Shown: positions 1 to 10,424 of the stretch, in pieces
Numbering within the stretch: the stretch's first letter is position 1
How the letters are laid out: the number at the start of each line of letters is the position of its first letter
NCBI RefSeq assembly: GCF_006539185.1
Contig: NZ_BJMN01000014.1
Coordinates: forward strand, 148,655-212,654
DNA from: Streptomyces gardneri
Lineage (GTDB): Bacteria > Actinomycetota > Actinomycetes > Streptomycetales > Streptomycetaceae
Direction: 5' to 3'
Length of the DNA stretch: 64,000 nucleotides
Translations under genes and position numbers: made by a program
Notes under the pieces: model-generated
Told to the model about the DNA's origin: nothing
Databases searched by the model: none
What the model saw: the letters and a program-made list of their open reading frames with translations, nothing else

Positions 1-99
1 CAGGGCTGGCGGGTGATCGCGGACGCATTGAAGACTCCCCGGAACACAGGACGTTCGGCTCCTCTCGAGCCGGTGTCCAGCAGGTTGTTCCACCGAGCC

Positions 100-134
100 G
101 CTACCCGCGGCGGGCAAGGGCCGGCTACCCGCGG
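100..134. repeat. 11-bp direct repeat upstream of the transporter operon
   Basis: GCTACCCGCGG occurs at 100-110 and again at 124-134, ending 21 bases before the ATG of the first permease. A hairpin GGCTC/GAGCC with a 5-base loop lies upstream at 57-71. The rest of 1-155 holds no gene that I can support. The repeat could be an operator for the peptide transporter; that is inference only. Confidence 0.4.
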
Positions 135-155
135 CCGAGAGGGGTCCTCACCACG

Positions 156-1193
156 ATGACGGCACCACTGCACGAGACGAGTGCGGGCGAGTCGACCGCC
201 ACCGTCGTCGGCGCGCCCGACGCTCCCGGCACTCCGGACAACTCCGGCACCCCCGACGCATCCGCCAAGGCGATCCAGGGCCGCTCGCCCTGGCAGATCG
301 CCTGGACCCGCCTGAAGCGCGACAAACTCGCCCTCGCCGGCGCCTTCGTCGTCGTCTTCCTCATCCTGGTCGCGATCCTCGCCCCGGTCATCGTCGGCCT
401 GCTCGGCCACCCGCCGGACGAGTTCCACGAGGACCAGATCGACCCGCTCTTCGGCACGCCGATCGGGTCGTGGGGCGGCATCAGCTCCGACTTCCTCCTG
501 GGCGTCGAGCCGGTGAACGGCCGCGACGTCTTCAGCCGGATCGTCTACGGCGCCCGGATCTCGCTGCTCGTCGCCTTCCTCGCGGCGGTCTTCGCGGTCG
601 TCCTCGGCACCGTCCTCGGCATCATCGCCGGCTACTTCGGCGGCTGGATCGACGCCGCCCTCAGCCGCGTCATGGACGTCATGCTCGCCTTCCCGCAGCT
701 GCTCTTCACGATCGCCCTGGTCTCGGTGCTGCCCAACGAGCTGCTCGGCCTCGACGGCTCCGGCGTCCGCATCGCCGCCCTGGTGCTTGTGATCGGCTTC
801 TTCGGCTGGCCGTACGTGGGCCGCATCGTCCGCGGCCAGACCCTCTCGCTGCGCAACCGCGAGTACGTCGAGGCCGCCCAGAGCCTGGGCGCCGGCCGCT
901 TCTACATCCTGCGCCGCGAGCTGCTGCCCAACCTGATCGCCCCGATCATGGTCTACGCGACGCTCATGATCCCCACCAACATCCTCACCGAAGCGGCGCT
1001 CAGCTTCCTCGGCGCGGGCGTCAAGCCGCCCACCGCTTCCTGGGGCCAGATGCTGTCGACGGCCATCACCACCTACGAGGCCGACCCCATCTTCATGGTG
1101 ATCCCCGGCTTCGCGATCTTCATCACCGTCCTGGCGTTCAACCTCTTCGGCGACGGCGTGCGTGACGCGCTCGACCCGAAGGGCTCCCGCTGA
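156..1193 (+). CDS. Oligopeptide/dipeptide ABC transporter permease (OppC/DppC type)
   Basis: Inner-membrane permease of a peptide importer, 345 aa. After a polar Ser/Thr/Ala/Pro-rich N-terminus (residues 1-50) there are about six membrane segments, including a long hydrophobic stretch near 65-90 and three more before residue 230. The ATPase-docking EAA loop is visible as EYVEAAQSLGAG followed by LPNLIAPI, and the C-terminus ends GDGVRDALDPK, as usual in OppC/DppC proteins. The ATG at 156 has an AGAGGGG ribosome site 11 bases upstream. It is the first gene of a five-gene set in the order permease C, binding protein, permease B, ATPase D, ATPase F; having permease C first is unusual compared with enteric dpp/opp. 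Substrate specificity cannot be read from the sequence. Confidence 0.9.
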   Translation: MTAPLHETSAGESTATVVGAPDAPGTPDNSGTPDASAKAIQGRSPWQIAWTRLKRDKLALAGAFVVVFLILVAILAPVIVGLLGHPPDEFHEDQIDPLFGTPIGSWGGISSDFLLGVEPVNGRDVFSRIVYGARISLLVAFLAAVFAVVLGTVLGIIAGYFGGWIDAALSRVMDVMLAFPQLLFTIALVSVLPNELLGLDGSGVRIAALVLVIGFFGWPYVGRIVRGQTLSLRNREYVEAAQSLGAGRFYILRRELLPNLIAPIMVYATLMIPTNILTEAALSFLGAGVKPPTASWGQMLSTAITTYEADPIFMVIPGFAIFITVLAFNLFGDGVRDALDPKGSR

Positions 1194-1304
1194 CCGCTCG
1201 CCGACGACATTCACGACCCGCCCCTGCCGCTGGCGACAGGAGGCTCATCCCCCAAACGGCGGACCGACTTGACGGCCGTCACTACTCCGGAGGTTGCGAG
1301 ACCC

Positions 1305-3077
1305 ATGACTCTGATGAGCTCTCAGAGGCGCAGAATCGCCGCGGGCGCGCTGCTGGCGGCGGCCACGATGGTCGTCACCACCGCGTGCGGCGGTGACGGT
1401 GGCAACAAGACCGGCGACAAGGGCCCGAAGGCCGCGGCCGGCTTCAACGCCGCCGTGAACAAGGTCGCCAACCCCTCCGACAAGAAGGGTGGCGAGCTGA
1501 AGTTCATCGGCTCGCAGGAGGCCGACTCGTGGGACCCGCAGCGCGGTTACTACGGCTTCGTGTGGGACTTCGCGCGCTACTACACGCGCCAGCTGGTCTC
1601 CTTCAAGTCCGAGCCGGGCGCCGCCTCCACCGAGCTCGTCCCGGACCTCGCCACCGACGCCGGCAAGGTCTCGGCCGACGGCCTCACCTACACCTTCACG
1701 CTGAAGGACGGGGTGACCTGGGAGGACGGCAAGCCGATCACCTCCAAGGACATCAAGTACGGCATCGAGCGCATCTGGGCCCAGGACGTCATCTCCGGCG
1801 GCCCGATCTACCTGCAGCAGGTCCTCGACCCCAAGGGCGAGTACAAGGGCCCGTACAAGGACACCTCCGCGGACAAGCTCGGCCTGAAGGCGATCGAGAC
1901 CCCGGACGACAAGACCATCATCTTCAAGCTGCCGGTCGCCAACGGTGACTTCCTGCAGATGCTGGCCATGCCCGCCGCGTCCCCGGTCCGCCAGGACAAG
2001 GACACCAAGGCCAAGTACCAGCTGAAGCCCTTCTCCTCCGGTCCGTACAAGTGGGAGTCGTACACGCCGAACAAGTCCATCAAGCTTGTCCGCAACGACA
2101 AGTGGGACTCCAAGACGGACACCATCCGCAAGGCGCTCCCGGACAAGATCAGCGTCACGTTCACCACGAACGCCGACGACATGGACAACCGTCTGGTCGA
2201 GGGCGAGTACGACCTCGACATCAACGCGACGGGTGTCGGCGCCGCCGCACGCCAGAAGGTGCTCCAGCAGCACAAGGGCAACGTCGACAACCCGCAGACG
2301 GGCTTCATCCGCTACGCGGTCTTCCCGCAGACGGTGATCCCCAACATCGAGTGCCGCAAGGCCATCATCTACGCGGCCGACTCGAAGTCCCTCCAGACCG
2401 CCCGTGGTGGCCCGCAGGCCGGTGGCGACATCGCCACCAACATGCTGCCGCCGGCGATCAAGGGTGCCGACGCGAAGGCCGACCCGTACGGCAAGCTCGC
2501 CGGTGCGCCGGACCTCGCCAAGGCCAAGGAAGCCCTCAAGAACTGCGGTAAGCCGAACGGCTTCAAGACCACGATCGCGGTCCGCAACAACAAGAAGATC
2601 GAGATCGCGACCGCCGAGTCCCTCCAGCAGTCGCTGAAGGCCGTCGGCATCGACGCCCAGATCGACCAGTTCGACGGCGCCCAGACCTCCGGCATCATCG
2701 GTTCGCCGAAGGTCGTCAAGGACAAGGGCTACGGCATCATCATCATGGGCTGGGGCGCCGACTTCCCGTCGGGCCAGGGCTTCCTCCAGCCGCTGGTCGA
2801 CGGCCGCTTCATCCTCCAGAGCGGTAACAACAACTTCTCCGAGCTGAACGACAAGGCCGTCAACGGCCTCTTCGACCAGGCGCTGAAGGAGACCGACCCC
2901 GACAAGGCCGGCGAGCTCTACAAGCAGATCAACACGAAGGTCTCGGAGGCCGCGGTCTACCTGCCCTTCACCCACGAGAAGAACATCATCTGGCGCAGCT
3001 CCCGGCTGACCAACGTCTACACGGCGGACGCCTACAACGGCCGCTACGACTACGCGTCGCTCGGCGTCGTCAAGTAA
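1305..3077 (+). CDS. Peptide ABC transporter substrate-binding lipoprotein (SBP family 5)
   Basis: Extracellular solute-binding lipoprotein of the same importer, 590 aa. The N-terminus has the MSSQRRR charged region, a hydrophobic core and a lipobox ending in TTAC, so the mature protein is probably lipid-anchored at that Cys. The SBP_bac_5 fold shows in the GGELKFIG opening strand, the region around VTWEDGKPITSKDIKYGIE, and a C-terminal LTNVYTADAYNGRYDYASLGVVK region. A TTG at 1269 could extend it by 12 residues, but GGAGG at 1289-1293 sits 11 bases before the ATG at 1305 and the signal peptide starts properly there. It is followed by a strong palindrome that may raise its expression above that of the downstream genes. 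Confidence 0.92.
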   Translation: MTLMSSQRRRIAAGALLAAATMVVTTACGGDGGNKTGDKGPKAAAGFNAAVNKVANPSDKKGGELKFIGSQEADSWDPQRGYYGFVWDFARYYTRQLVSFKSEPGAASTELVPDLATDAGKVSADGLTYTFTLKDGVTWEDGKPITSKDIKYGIERIWAQDVISGGPIYLQQVLDPKGEYKGPYKDTSADKLGLKAIETPDDKTIIFKLPVANGDFLQMLAMPAASPVRQDKDTKAKYQLKPFSSGPYKWESYTPNKSIKLVRNDKWDSKTDTIRKALPDKISVTFTTNADDMDNRLVEGEYDLDINATGVGAAARQKVLQQHKGNVDNPQTGFIRYAVFPQTVIPNIECRKAIIYAADSKSLQTARGGPQAGGDIATNMLPPAIKGADAKADPYGKLAGAPDLAKAKEALKNCGKPNGFKTTIAVRNNKKIEIATAESLQQSLKAVGIDAQIDQFDGAQTSGIIGSPKVVKDKGYGIIIMGWGADFPSGQGFLQPLVDGRFILQSGNNNFSELNDKAVNGLFDQALKETDPDKAGELYKQINTKVSEAAVYLPFTHEKNIIWRSSRLTNVYTADAYNGRYDYASLGVVK

Positions 3078-3141
3078 TCCGACCCGCTCCACCGGCGCAC
3101 CACCCGCCGCCAGGTCCGAAGGGCAGGTGATGGCCGAGGGC

Positions 3142-3177
3142 GGCGGCCGGGGGACCCGATCGGGTCCCCCGGCCGCC
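3142..3177. promoter_or_regulatory. 36-bp perfect palindrome between binding protein and permease genes
   Basis: Two 18-base arms that are exact reverse complements meet with no spacer at 3159/3160. The core is ACCCGATCGGGT flanked by G and C runs. The palindrome ends 14 bases before the ATG of the next permease, and no purine-rich ribosome site lies between them. As RNA it would form a very stable hairpin, so it could act as a partial terminator, mRNA stabiliser or translation modulator separating the abundant binding protein from the membrane and ATPase subunits. As DNA it could be an operator. Confidence 0.75.
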
Positions 3178-3191
3178 GACCGGCCGACCGC

Positions 3192-4190
3192 ATGCTTGCA
3201 TACATAGTCCGACGGCTCTTCGCAGTCGTCGTGATGCTGCTCGTCGTCACGCTCGTGACGCTCAGCATCTTCTTCCTCATCCCCAAGATGACCGGCAGCG
3301 ACCCTGCCGCGATGTTCGTCGGCAAGCAGGCGGATCCGGCTTCCATTGAGGGCATCCGTCAGAAGCTGGGCCTGGACGAGCCGATCCTGGTTCAGTTCTG
3401 GCACTTCGTCTCCGGCATCTTCGTCGGCCGGGACTACACGGGTGGTGGCGACACCATCCACTGCGCGATGCCCTGCTTCGGCTACTCGTTCCGCACCGAG
3501 CAGGACGTGTGGTCGATGCTGGTCGACGCCTTCCCCGTCACCCTCTCCATGGTCATCGGCGCCGCGGTGCTGTGGCTGGTCCTGGGTGTCTCCACCGGTG
3601 TGATCTCCGCGCTCAAGCGCGGCACGATCATCGACCGGGCGGCGATGATCACCGCGCTCGCGGGTGTCTCGCTCCCCATCTTCTTCACCGCCATGCTGGC
3701 GATGCTCGTCTTCCGTACCCAGCTCCAGTGGGTCGACGCCTCGTACACGCCGATCACCGAGTCCTTCACCGGCTGGTTCGGCGGCCTGCTGCTGCCCTGG
3801 GTGACCCTCGCCTTCCTGTACGCGGCGATGTACGCGCGGCTCACCCGCGCCACCATGCTGGAGGTCCTCGGCGAGGACTACATCCGTACCGCCCGGGCCA
3901 AGGGTCTGCCGGAGCCGGTCGTGCTCGGCAAGCACGCGATGCGCTCCACCATGACCCCCATCCTGACCATCTTCGGCATGGACCTCGGCGCCCTCGTCGG
4001 CGGCGCGATCCTGACGGAGACCGCGTTCAGCCTCCACGGCCTCGGCGGCCTGGCCATCAAGGGCGTGAGCGAGCGTGACCTGCCGCTGATCCTGGCCGTC
4101 ACCCTCATCACCGCCGCCTGCGTGGTCGTCGCCAACCTCGTGGTGGACCTCCTGTACGCGGTGATCGACCCCCGAGTGAGGCTCGCATGA
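3192..4190 (+). CDS. Oligopeptide/dipeptide ABC transporter permease (OppB/DppB type)
   Basis: Second membrane permease of the importer, 332 aa. The start MLAYIVRRLFAVVVMLLVV is typical of DppB/OppB. The EAA-type loop reads YIRTARAKGLPEPVVLGKHAMR, followed by LGALVGGAILTETAFSLHGLG, which is characteristic of the family, and the protein ends DPRVRLA. About six membrane spans are visible. No Shine-Dalgarno sequence precedes the ATG, which lies just after the 36-bp palindrome. The 3' end overlaps the following ATPase gene by four bases (ATGA), consistent with translational coupling. Confidence 0.9.
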   Translation: MLAYIVRRLFAVVVMLLVVTLVTLSIFFLIPKMTGSDPAAMFVGKQADPASIEGIRQKLGLDEPILVQFWHFVSGIFVGRDYTGGGDTIHCAMPCFGYSFRTEQDVWSMLVDAFPVTLSMVIGAAVLWLVLGVSTGVISALKRGTIIDRAAMITALAGVSLPIFFTAMLAMLVFRTQLQWVDASYTPITESFTGWFGGLLLPWVTLAFLYAAMYARLTRATMLEVLGEDYIRTARAKGLPEPVVLGKHAMRSTMTPILTIFGMDLGALVGGAILTETAFSLHGLGGLAIKGVSERDLPLILAVTLITAACVVVANLVVDLLYAVIDPRVRLA

Positions 4191-5286
4191 CCGACAAGCT
4201 GACGAAGACGGGCGCCGCGCCCGGAGAGCCGGTCGCTTCCTCGGGCGCCCCGTCCGACGCCTTCCTCGACGTCCGCGACCTGAAGATCCACTTCCCGACC
4301 GACGACGGTCTGGTCAAGTCGGTCGACGGTCTCAGCTTCCAGCTGGAGAAGGGCAAGACCCTCGGCATCGTGGGCGAGTCCGGCTCCGGCAAGTCGGTGA
4401 CCTCGCTCGGCATCATGGGTCTGCACACGGTCGGCCAGTACGGCCGCCAGAAGGCGCGGATCTCCGGCGAGATCTGGCTGAACGGCCGCGAGCTGCTCTC
4501 CGCCAACCCCGACGAGGTCCGCCGGATGCGCGGCCGCGAGATGGCGATGATCTTCCAGGATCCGCTGTCCGCGATGCACCCGTACTACACGGTCGGCCAC
4601 CAGATCGTGGAGGCCTACCGGGTCCACCACCCGGTCGACAAGAAGACCGCGAAGCGGCGGGCCGTCGAACTCCTCGACCGGGTCGGCATCCCCGAGCCGG
4701 CCAAGCGGTTCGACAACTACCCGCACGAGTTCTCCGGCGGCATGCGCCAGCGCGCGATGATCGCCATGGCGCTCGTCAACAACCCCGAACTGCTCATCGC
4801 GGACGAGCCGACCACCGCGCTCGACGTGACGGTGCAGGCGCAGATCCTCGACCTGATGCGGGACCTCCAGAAGGAGTTCGGCTCGGCGGTCGTCATCATC
4901 ACCCACGACCTCGGCGTCGTCGCCGAGCTCGCCGACGACATCCTCGTGATGTACGGCGGGCGCTGCGTCGAGCGCGGACCGGCCGAGTCCGTCTTCTACG
5001 AGCCGCAGCACCCCTACACCTGGGGCCTGCTCGGCTCGATGCCGAGGATCGACCGCGACCAGACCGAGCGGCTCATCCCGGTCAAGGGCAACCCGCCCAG
5101 CCTGATCAACATCCCGAGCGGCTGCGCCTTCAACCCCCGCTGCCCGTACGCGGACGTCCCCAAGGGCGGCATCACGCGCACCCAGCGGCCCGAGCTGGCC
5201 CTCGCCGGCGACCGCCACTTCTCGGCCTGCCACATGCCGCAGGAGGAGCGCACCCGGATCTGGACCGAAGAGATTGCGCCGAAACT

Positions 5287-5290
<4 letters not shown>
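4187..5290 (+). CDS. Peptide ABC transporter ATP-binding protein (OppD/DppD type)
   Basis: First cytoplasmic ATPase of the importer, 367 aa. Walker A is GESGSGKS, the Q-loop region contains [12 protein letters not shown], the ABC signature is FSGGMRQR, Walker B is [12 protein letters not shown], and the H-loop His follows in ITHDLGVV. The C-terminal oligopeptide/dipeptide extension contains [11 protein letters not shown] and further Cys residues; related proteins bind an iron-sulfur cluster in this region. It overlaps the upstream permease gene by ATGA and the next ATPase gene by GTGA, so the last three genes are probably translated as a coupled unit. Confidence 0.93.
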
Positions 5291-6468
<1,178 letters not shown>

Positions 6469-6474
6469 CACCGA

Positions 6475-6507
6475 GAGGCCCCTGCCGCACCCCGCGGCAG
6501 GGGCCTC
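6475..6507 (+). terminator. Transcription terminator of the peptide transporter operon
   Basis: Perfect 14-bp stem (GAGGCCCCTGCCGC at 6475-6488 against 6494-6507) with a 5-base loop, starting right after the last ATPase gene. No U-run follows, which is normal for high-GC actinomycete terminators. Confidence 0.8.
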
Positions 6508-6534
6508 CGGCGTGCCGCCCTCCGGTCCGGCTCG

Positions 6535-6745
6535 CGCATGCCCCGCCCACCTCCCACCCCCCCCGTGTGGGCATGCGTCCCGCCGGGCTGGGGGTCCCCC
6601 CTCTGGGGGAGGGTGGGCACACGGGACGGCGCCCTTGCGGGCGCCTCCGCCCCCTGTGCCTTGACCCGCACCACCAAGCGCGCCGCGCACCGGGTGCGGG
6701 TTCGGGCGCCGGGGCCCGTGCCCGGCAGGTGCCCGGCACGGGGCG
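6535..6745. other. Hairpin-dense intergenic spacer
   Basis: The 328-base gap between the transporter operon and the TRIC gene has no supported gene but a chain of inverted repeats: CGCATGCCC (6535-6543) with 6569-6577; CCGTGTG (6564-6570) with 6618-6624; GGCGCCC-TTGC-GGGCGCC (6628-6645); ACCCGCACC (6664-6672) with 6693-6701; and CCCGTGCC with GGCACGGG near 6714-6742. A dispersed-repeat copy lies inside it. It could be a repeat cluster or a structured transcript. Confidence 0.5.
6585..6613. repeat. Dispersed G/C palindromic repeat, copy 1
   Basis: GGGCTGGGGGTCCCCCC followed by TCT and GGGGGAGGG. This is the intergenic copy of an element whose relatives lie inside coding sequence at 37757-37800 and 63388-63420. 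The shared pattern is CTGGGGGT, a C-rich arm, a short variable loop, then GGGGGAG. Elements of this form are scattered in many Streptomyces genomes. Confidence 0.55.
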
Positions 6746-6796
6746 TACCGCCCGGCGCGGGCCTACCCATGCGGCGGCAACCGGCACAATTGGGCG

Positions 6797-7474
6797 GTGC
6801 TCCACGATCTGTTCAGCCCCGATGTCCAGCACGCCCTGGACCTCGTCGGCATCTTCGTCTTCGCCATCTCCGGCGCGCTCCTCGCCGTCCGCAAGAACTT
6901 CGACGTCTTCGGCATCGCCGTCCTCGCCGAGGTCACCGCCCTCGGCGGCGGTCTCCTCCGCGACCTGATCATCGGCGCCGTACCCCCCGCCGCCTTCACC
7001 GACCTCGGCTACTTCGTCATGCCGCTGGTCGCGACCGTCCTCGTCTTCTTCCTCCACCCGGAGGTCGAGCGGACCCAGACCGCCGTCAACGTCTTCGACG
7101 CCGCGGGCCTCGGCCTCTTCTGCGTGACCGGCACGACGAAGGCGTACGACTACGGCCTCGGCCTCACCTCCTCCGCCGCGCTCGGGCTCGCGACCGCCGT
7201 CGGCGGCGGTGTCCTGCGGGACGTGCTCGCCAACGAGGTGCCGTCCCTGCTGCGCTGGGACCGTGACCTGTACGCCGTCCCCGCGATCGTCGGAGCGACG
7301 ATGGTGGTCCTCTGCATCCGCTTCGACATGCTCAACGCCTTCACCAGCGGCGCCGCCGTCCTCACGGCCTTCGTCCTCCGGCTCCTCGCGATGCGCTACC
7401 ACTGGCGCGCGCCCCGCGCCTGGAACCGCCGCTCCTCCGCGCGCGAGGAACCCGAAAAAGCTACCGCTCAGTAA
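6797..7474 (+). CDS. TRIC cation channel / UPF0126 family membrane protein
   Basis: Small integral membrane protein, 225 aa, of the family containing YadS-like and TRIC-type channels. It has two homologous halves of three membrane segments. Family hallmarks are the glycine-rich repeats EVTALGGGLLRDLIIG (about residues 46-61) and TAVGGGVLRDVLANEVP in the second half, plus the FDAAGLGLFCVTGT segment between them. Prokaryotic TRIC proteins are thought to conduct K+ or other monovalent cations; the role here is inferred from family. The start is a GTG with CACAAT six bases upstream and no ribosome site, so the message may be leaderless. The C-terminal tail is basic and hydrophilic. Confidence 0.85.
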   Translation: MLHDLFSPDVQHALDLVGIFVFAISGALLAVRKNFDVFGIAVLAEVTALGGGLLRDLIIGAVPPAAFTDLGYFVMPLVATVLVFFLHPEVERTQTAVNVFDAAGLGLFCVTGTTKAYDYGLGLTSSAALGLATAVGGGVLRDVLANEVPSLLRWDRDLYAVPAIVGATMVVLCIRFDMLNAFTSGAAVLTAFVLRLLAMRYHWRAPRAWNRRSSAREEPEKATAQ

Positions 7475-7497
7475 TGAGCTGGGGTACCGTCGGAAGC

Positions 7498-8376
7498 ATG
7501 AGCACGAGCACCGAGACGACCGCCGTCGAGTCGACCACCACCGCCGCCGCGACGACCGCGAGCGAGTTCGACCGCGACACCGCCGTCACCCTCCGGGCCC
7601 CCGGCGTCTACGACGCCGACCTCTCCGCCGGCTGGACGATCATCCAGGCCGTCAACGGCGGCTACCTCCTCGCCCTGCTCGGCCGCGCCCTCGGCGACCA
7701 CCTCCCGCACCCCGACCCGTTCACGATCTCGGCGCACTACCTCACGCCGTCCGTGCCCGGCCCCGCGGTGATCCGGACCGAGACCGTCCGTACCGGCCGG
7801 ACCCTCTCCACCGGGCAGGCCTCGCTCTTCCAGTACGCCGAGGACGGCACCGAGGTCGAGCGCATCCGGGTCCTCGCCTCGTACGGAGACCTCGACGCCC
7901 TCGCCGACGACGTCCGCACCACCGCGACGCCGCCCGCGATGGCCCCGATCGAGAACTGCTTCAGCGCCGCCGACAACCCGGCCCCGAGGATCCCCGGCTC
8001 CTCCGCCATCGCGGACCGCCTGGACCTCCGCCTCGACCCGGCCTGCGTGGGCTGGGCCGTCGGCGCCCCGTCCGGCAAGGGCGAGATGCGGGCCTGGTTC
8101 GGCCTCGCCGACGGCCGCGAGCCGGACGCGCTCTCCCTCCTGCTCACGGTCGACGCGCTGCCGCCGACCTCCTTCGAGCTCGGCCTCAAGGGCTGGACCC
8201 CGACCGTGGAGCTCACCACCCACATCCGCTGCCGCCCGGCCCCCGGCCCGCTGCGGGTCTCGATCACCACCCGCAACCTTGCCGGCGGCTTCCTGGAGGA
8301 GGACGCCGAGGTCTGGGACAGCGCCGACCGCCTGGTGGCCCAGTCCCGCCAACTGGCCCGCGCCCCGCGCGGCTAG
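7498..8376 (+). CDS. Thioesterase-family protein (acyl-CoA thioesterase II-like, double hotdog)
   Basis: Probable acyl-CoA thioesterase, 292 aa. A Ser/Thr/Ala-rich start leads into a hotdog domain with NGGYLLALLGRAL and the HYLTPSVPGPAVI strand, then a second half containing PPTSFELGLKGWTPTVELTT, the arrangement of TesB-like double-hotdog proteins. The true substrate is unknown. I chose the ATG at 7498 because TACCGT at 7485-7490 is a good -10 box whose transcript would start at that ATG; an in-frame ATG at 7474 overlaps the previous gene's stop and has no other support. A perfect stem follows downstream. Confidence 0.75.
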   Translation: MSTSTETTAVESTTTAAATTASEFDRDTAVTLRAPGVYDADLSAGWTIIQAVNGGYLLALLGRALGDHLPHPDPFTISAHYLTPSVPGPAVIRTETVRTGRTLSTGQASLFQYAEDGTEVERIRVLASYGDLDALADDVRTTATPPAMAPIENCFSAADNPAPRIPGSSAIADRLDLRLDPACVGWAVGAPSGKGEMRAWFGLADGREPDALSLLLTVDALPPTSFELGLKGWTPTVELTTHIRCRPAPGPLRVSITTRNLAGGFLEEDAEVWDSADRLVAQSRQLARAPRG

Positions 8377-8433
8377 GCCCTGTCCGGCGGATCATGGCCG
8401 GGTCCGCGGATTCTCGCCGTTCGGGCCGGATCC

Positions 8434-8455
8434 GGGGCCGGAAGGTCCCGGCCCC
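8434..8455 (+). terminator. Probable terminator after the thioesterase gene
   Basis: GGGGCCGG (8434-8441) pairs exactly with CCGGCCCC (8448-8455) across a 6-base loop, with partial extension outside. It lies 57 bases after the stop and upstream of the cysteine desulfurase promoter. Confidence 0.6.
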
Positions 8456-8525
8456 CGGCCTGAACGGGGGCGTAAACAGGCCAGACGGCGGGGCCGCCGC
8501 GGTGGACTCGTAGAATCGACCCACC

Positions 8526-9689
8526 ATGGCTTACCTCGACCACGCCGCGACCACGCCGATGCTGCCCGAGGCGATCGAGGCGATGACCGCCCACCTCGCC
8601 GTCACGGGCAACGCCTCCTCCCTGCACGCCCCCGGACGGCGCGCCCGGCGGACCGTCGAGGAGGGGCGCGAGACGCTCGCCGCCGCGCTCGGTGCGCGGC
8701 CCAGCGAGGTCGTCCTCACCTCCGGCGGCACCGAGGCCGACAACCTCGCCGTGAAGGGCCTCTACTGGGCCCGCCGCGACGCCGACCCGCGCCGCACCCG
8801 CGTCCTCGCCAGCCCGGTCGAGCACCACGCCGTGCTCGACGCCGTCGACTGGCTCGCCACGCACGAGGGCGCCGACGTCGAGTACCTGCCCGTCGACCGC
8901 TACGGCCGCGTCCACCCCGAGGCCCTGCGCGAGGCCATCGCCCGCGACCCCGGGTCCGTCGCCCTCGCCACCGTCATGTGGGCGAACAACGAGATCGGCA
9001 CCGTCATGCCGGTCCGCGGACTCGCCGACGCGGCCGCCGAGTTCGGCGTCCCCCTGCACGCCGACGCCGTCCAGGCCGTCGGCCAGGTCCCGGTCGACTT
9101 CGCCGCCTCCGGCCTCGCCGCCATGACCGTCTCCAGCCACAAGATCGGCGGCCCGTACGGGATCGGCGCCCTGCTCCTCGGCCGCGAGTACACCCCCGTT
9201 CCCGTCCTGCACGGCGGCGGCCAGGAGCGGCACGTCCGCTCCGGCACCCTCGACGTGCCCGCCGTCGCCGCATTCGCCGTCGCCGCCCGGCTCGCCACCG
9301 AGCGCCGCGAGGAGTTCGCCCGCGAGGTCGGCGCCCTGCGCGACGGGCTCGTCACCGCCGTCCGTGCGGTCGTCCCCGACGCGATCCTCGGCGGCGACCC
9401 CGACGAGCGGCTCCCCGCCAACGCCCACTTCACCTTCCCGGGCTGCGAGGGCGACTCCCTGCTCCTGCTGCTCGACGCCGCCGGCATCGCCTGCTCCACC
9501 GGCTCCGCCTGCACCGCCGGCATCGCCCAGCCCAGCCACGTCCTGCTCGCCACCGGCACCGACCCGGACCTGGCCCGGGGCACCCTGCGCTTCTCCCTGG
9601 GCCACACCTCCACCGAGGAGGACGTGAAGGCGGTCGCCGAGGCCATCGGCCCGGCCGTGGAGCGGGCGAGGACCGCGGGCCTCAGCTGA
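8526..9689 (+). CDS. Cysteine desulfurase, IscS/NifS-like
   Basis: PLP enzyme that takes sulfur from cysteine and passes it on as a persulfide, 387 aa. It starts [11 protein letters not shown], typical of the family. The PLP Lys is in [10 protein letters not shown] and the active-site Cys in STGSACTAG on a long flexible loop; the ADAVQAVGQ region also matches. With mnmA close downstream on the same strand, the likely task is sulfur supply for tRNA 2-thiolation, perhaps also Fe-S clusters. A TAGAAT -10 box at 8511-8516 lies nine bases before the ATG and there is no clear ribosome site. An amidase gene on the opposite strand separates it from mnmA. Confidence 0.92.
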   Translation: MAYLDHAATTPMLPEAIEAMTAHLAVTGNASSLHAPGRRARRTVEEGRETLAAALGARPSEVVLTSGGTEADNLAVKGLYWARRDADPRRTRVLASPVEHHAVLDAVDWLATHEGADVEYLPVDRYGRVHPEALREAIARDPGSVALATVMWANNEIGTVMPVRGLADAAAEFGVPLHADAVQAVGQVPVDFAASGLAAMTVSSHKIGGPYGIGALLLGREYTPVPVLHGGGQERHVRSGTLDVPAVAAFAVAARLATERREEFAREVGALRDGLVTAVRAVVPDAILGGDPDERLPANAHFTFPGCEGDSLLLLLDAAGIACSTGSACTAGIAQPSHVLLATGTDPDLARGTLRFSLGHTSTEEDVKAVAEAIGPAVERARTAGLS

Positions 9690-9704
9690 GGCCCCTCACG
9701 GCCC

Positions 9705-10364
9705 TCACACCGGCTTCTTGGCCGCCTCGCGCACGAGCCGCAGATAGCGGTCCCAGTCCCAGTGCGGCCCGGGGTCGGTGTGATCGGTGCCCTCGACCTC
9801 CACGTGCCCGATGATGTGCTCCCGGTCCACCGGTATCCCGTACCGCGCGCAGATGTCGGCCGTCAGCCGCGCCGACCCCGCGTACATCGCCGCCGTGAAG
9901 TCCTGCGGCCGGTCGACGAAGCCCTCGTGCTCGATGCCGATGCTCCGCTCGTTCATGTCGCGGTTCCCCGCGTGGAACGCCACGTCGAGCTCCCGGATCA
10001 TCTGCGCCACATGACCGTCCTTGCGGACCACGTAGTGCGCGGCGGCCCCGTGCCCCGGGTTCTTGAAGACCTTCAGCGCGGTCGCGTAACTGCCCTGCAC
10101 GACATGGATCACGACCCGGTCTATGCCGTAGTCGTCCGGCCGGTCGGCCCGCCGCCAGTTCGCCCGCGCCGCCGAGGTCCACTCGGCGCCCTTGTGGTCG
10201 AGCGCGCCCTCGACGCGCTTCTTCTCCATCCCCGGCAGCCGCCACCACGCGCGCGCCAGCTCGTCCCTGGCCAGCGCGGCCGTACCCAGCACGGCGACCC
10301 CGCCGCCGAGCAGCACGGCCCGCCGCCCCACCCGCCTGTCCGAACCGCTTCCCCTGCTCCCCAT
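9705..10364 (-). CDS. Exported N-acetylmuramoyl-L-alanine amidase (Amidase_2 / PGRP-like)
   Basis: Cell-wall amidase cutting the MurNAc-L-Ala bond, 219 aa. The N-terminus has an arginine-rich, Tat-like signal ([13 protein letters not shown] followed by a hydrophobic stretch). The Amidase_2 fold shows in [14 protein letters not shown] (first zinc His), [20 protein letters not shown], and [21 protein letters not shown], which carries the second zinc His and the conserved TDPG motif. I chose the ATG at 10364; an ATG at 10394 would add ten residues. The gene is divergent from mnmA, with starts only 60 bases apart, and convergent with the cysteine desulfurase. Confidence 0.87.
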   Translation of the reverse strand: MGSRGSGSDRRVGRRAVLLGGGVAVLGTAALARDELARAWWRLPGMEKKRVEGALDHKGAEWTSAARANWRRADRPDDYGIDRVVIHVVQGSYATALKVFKNPGHGAAAHYVVRKDGHVAQMIRELDVAFHAGNRDMNERSIGIEHEGFVDRPQDFTAAMYAGSARLTADICARYGIPVDREHIIGHVEVEGTDHTDPGPHWDWDRYLRLVREAAKKPV

Positions 10365-10424
10365 GCACCAGAGAACGCTTACTCCCGCGACCATGGTTCC
10401 CGGGCCCCGTACCCTGGTAGGGCT

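Noticed and set aside
1245..4037. Very long open frame on the minus strand opposite the binding protein and permease
   Set aside because: It is an antisense shadow of high-GC genes, with Arg/Gly/Asp/Val-rich composition and no domain. The plus-strand genes have clear family motifs.
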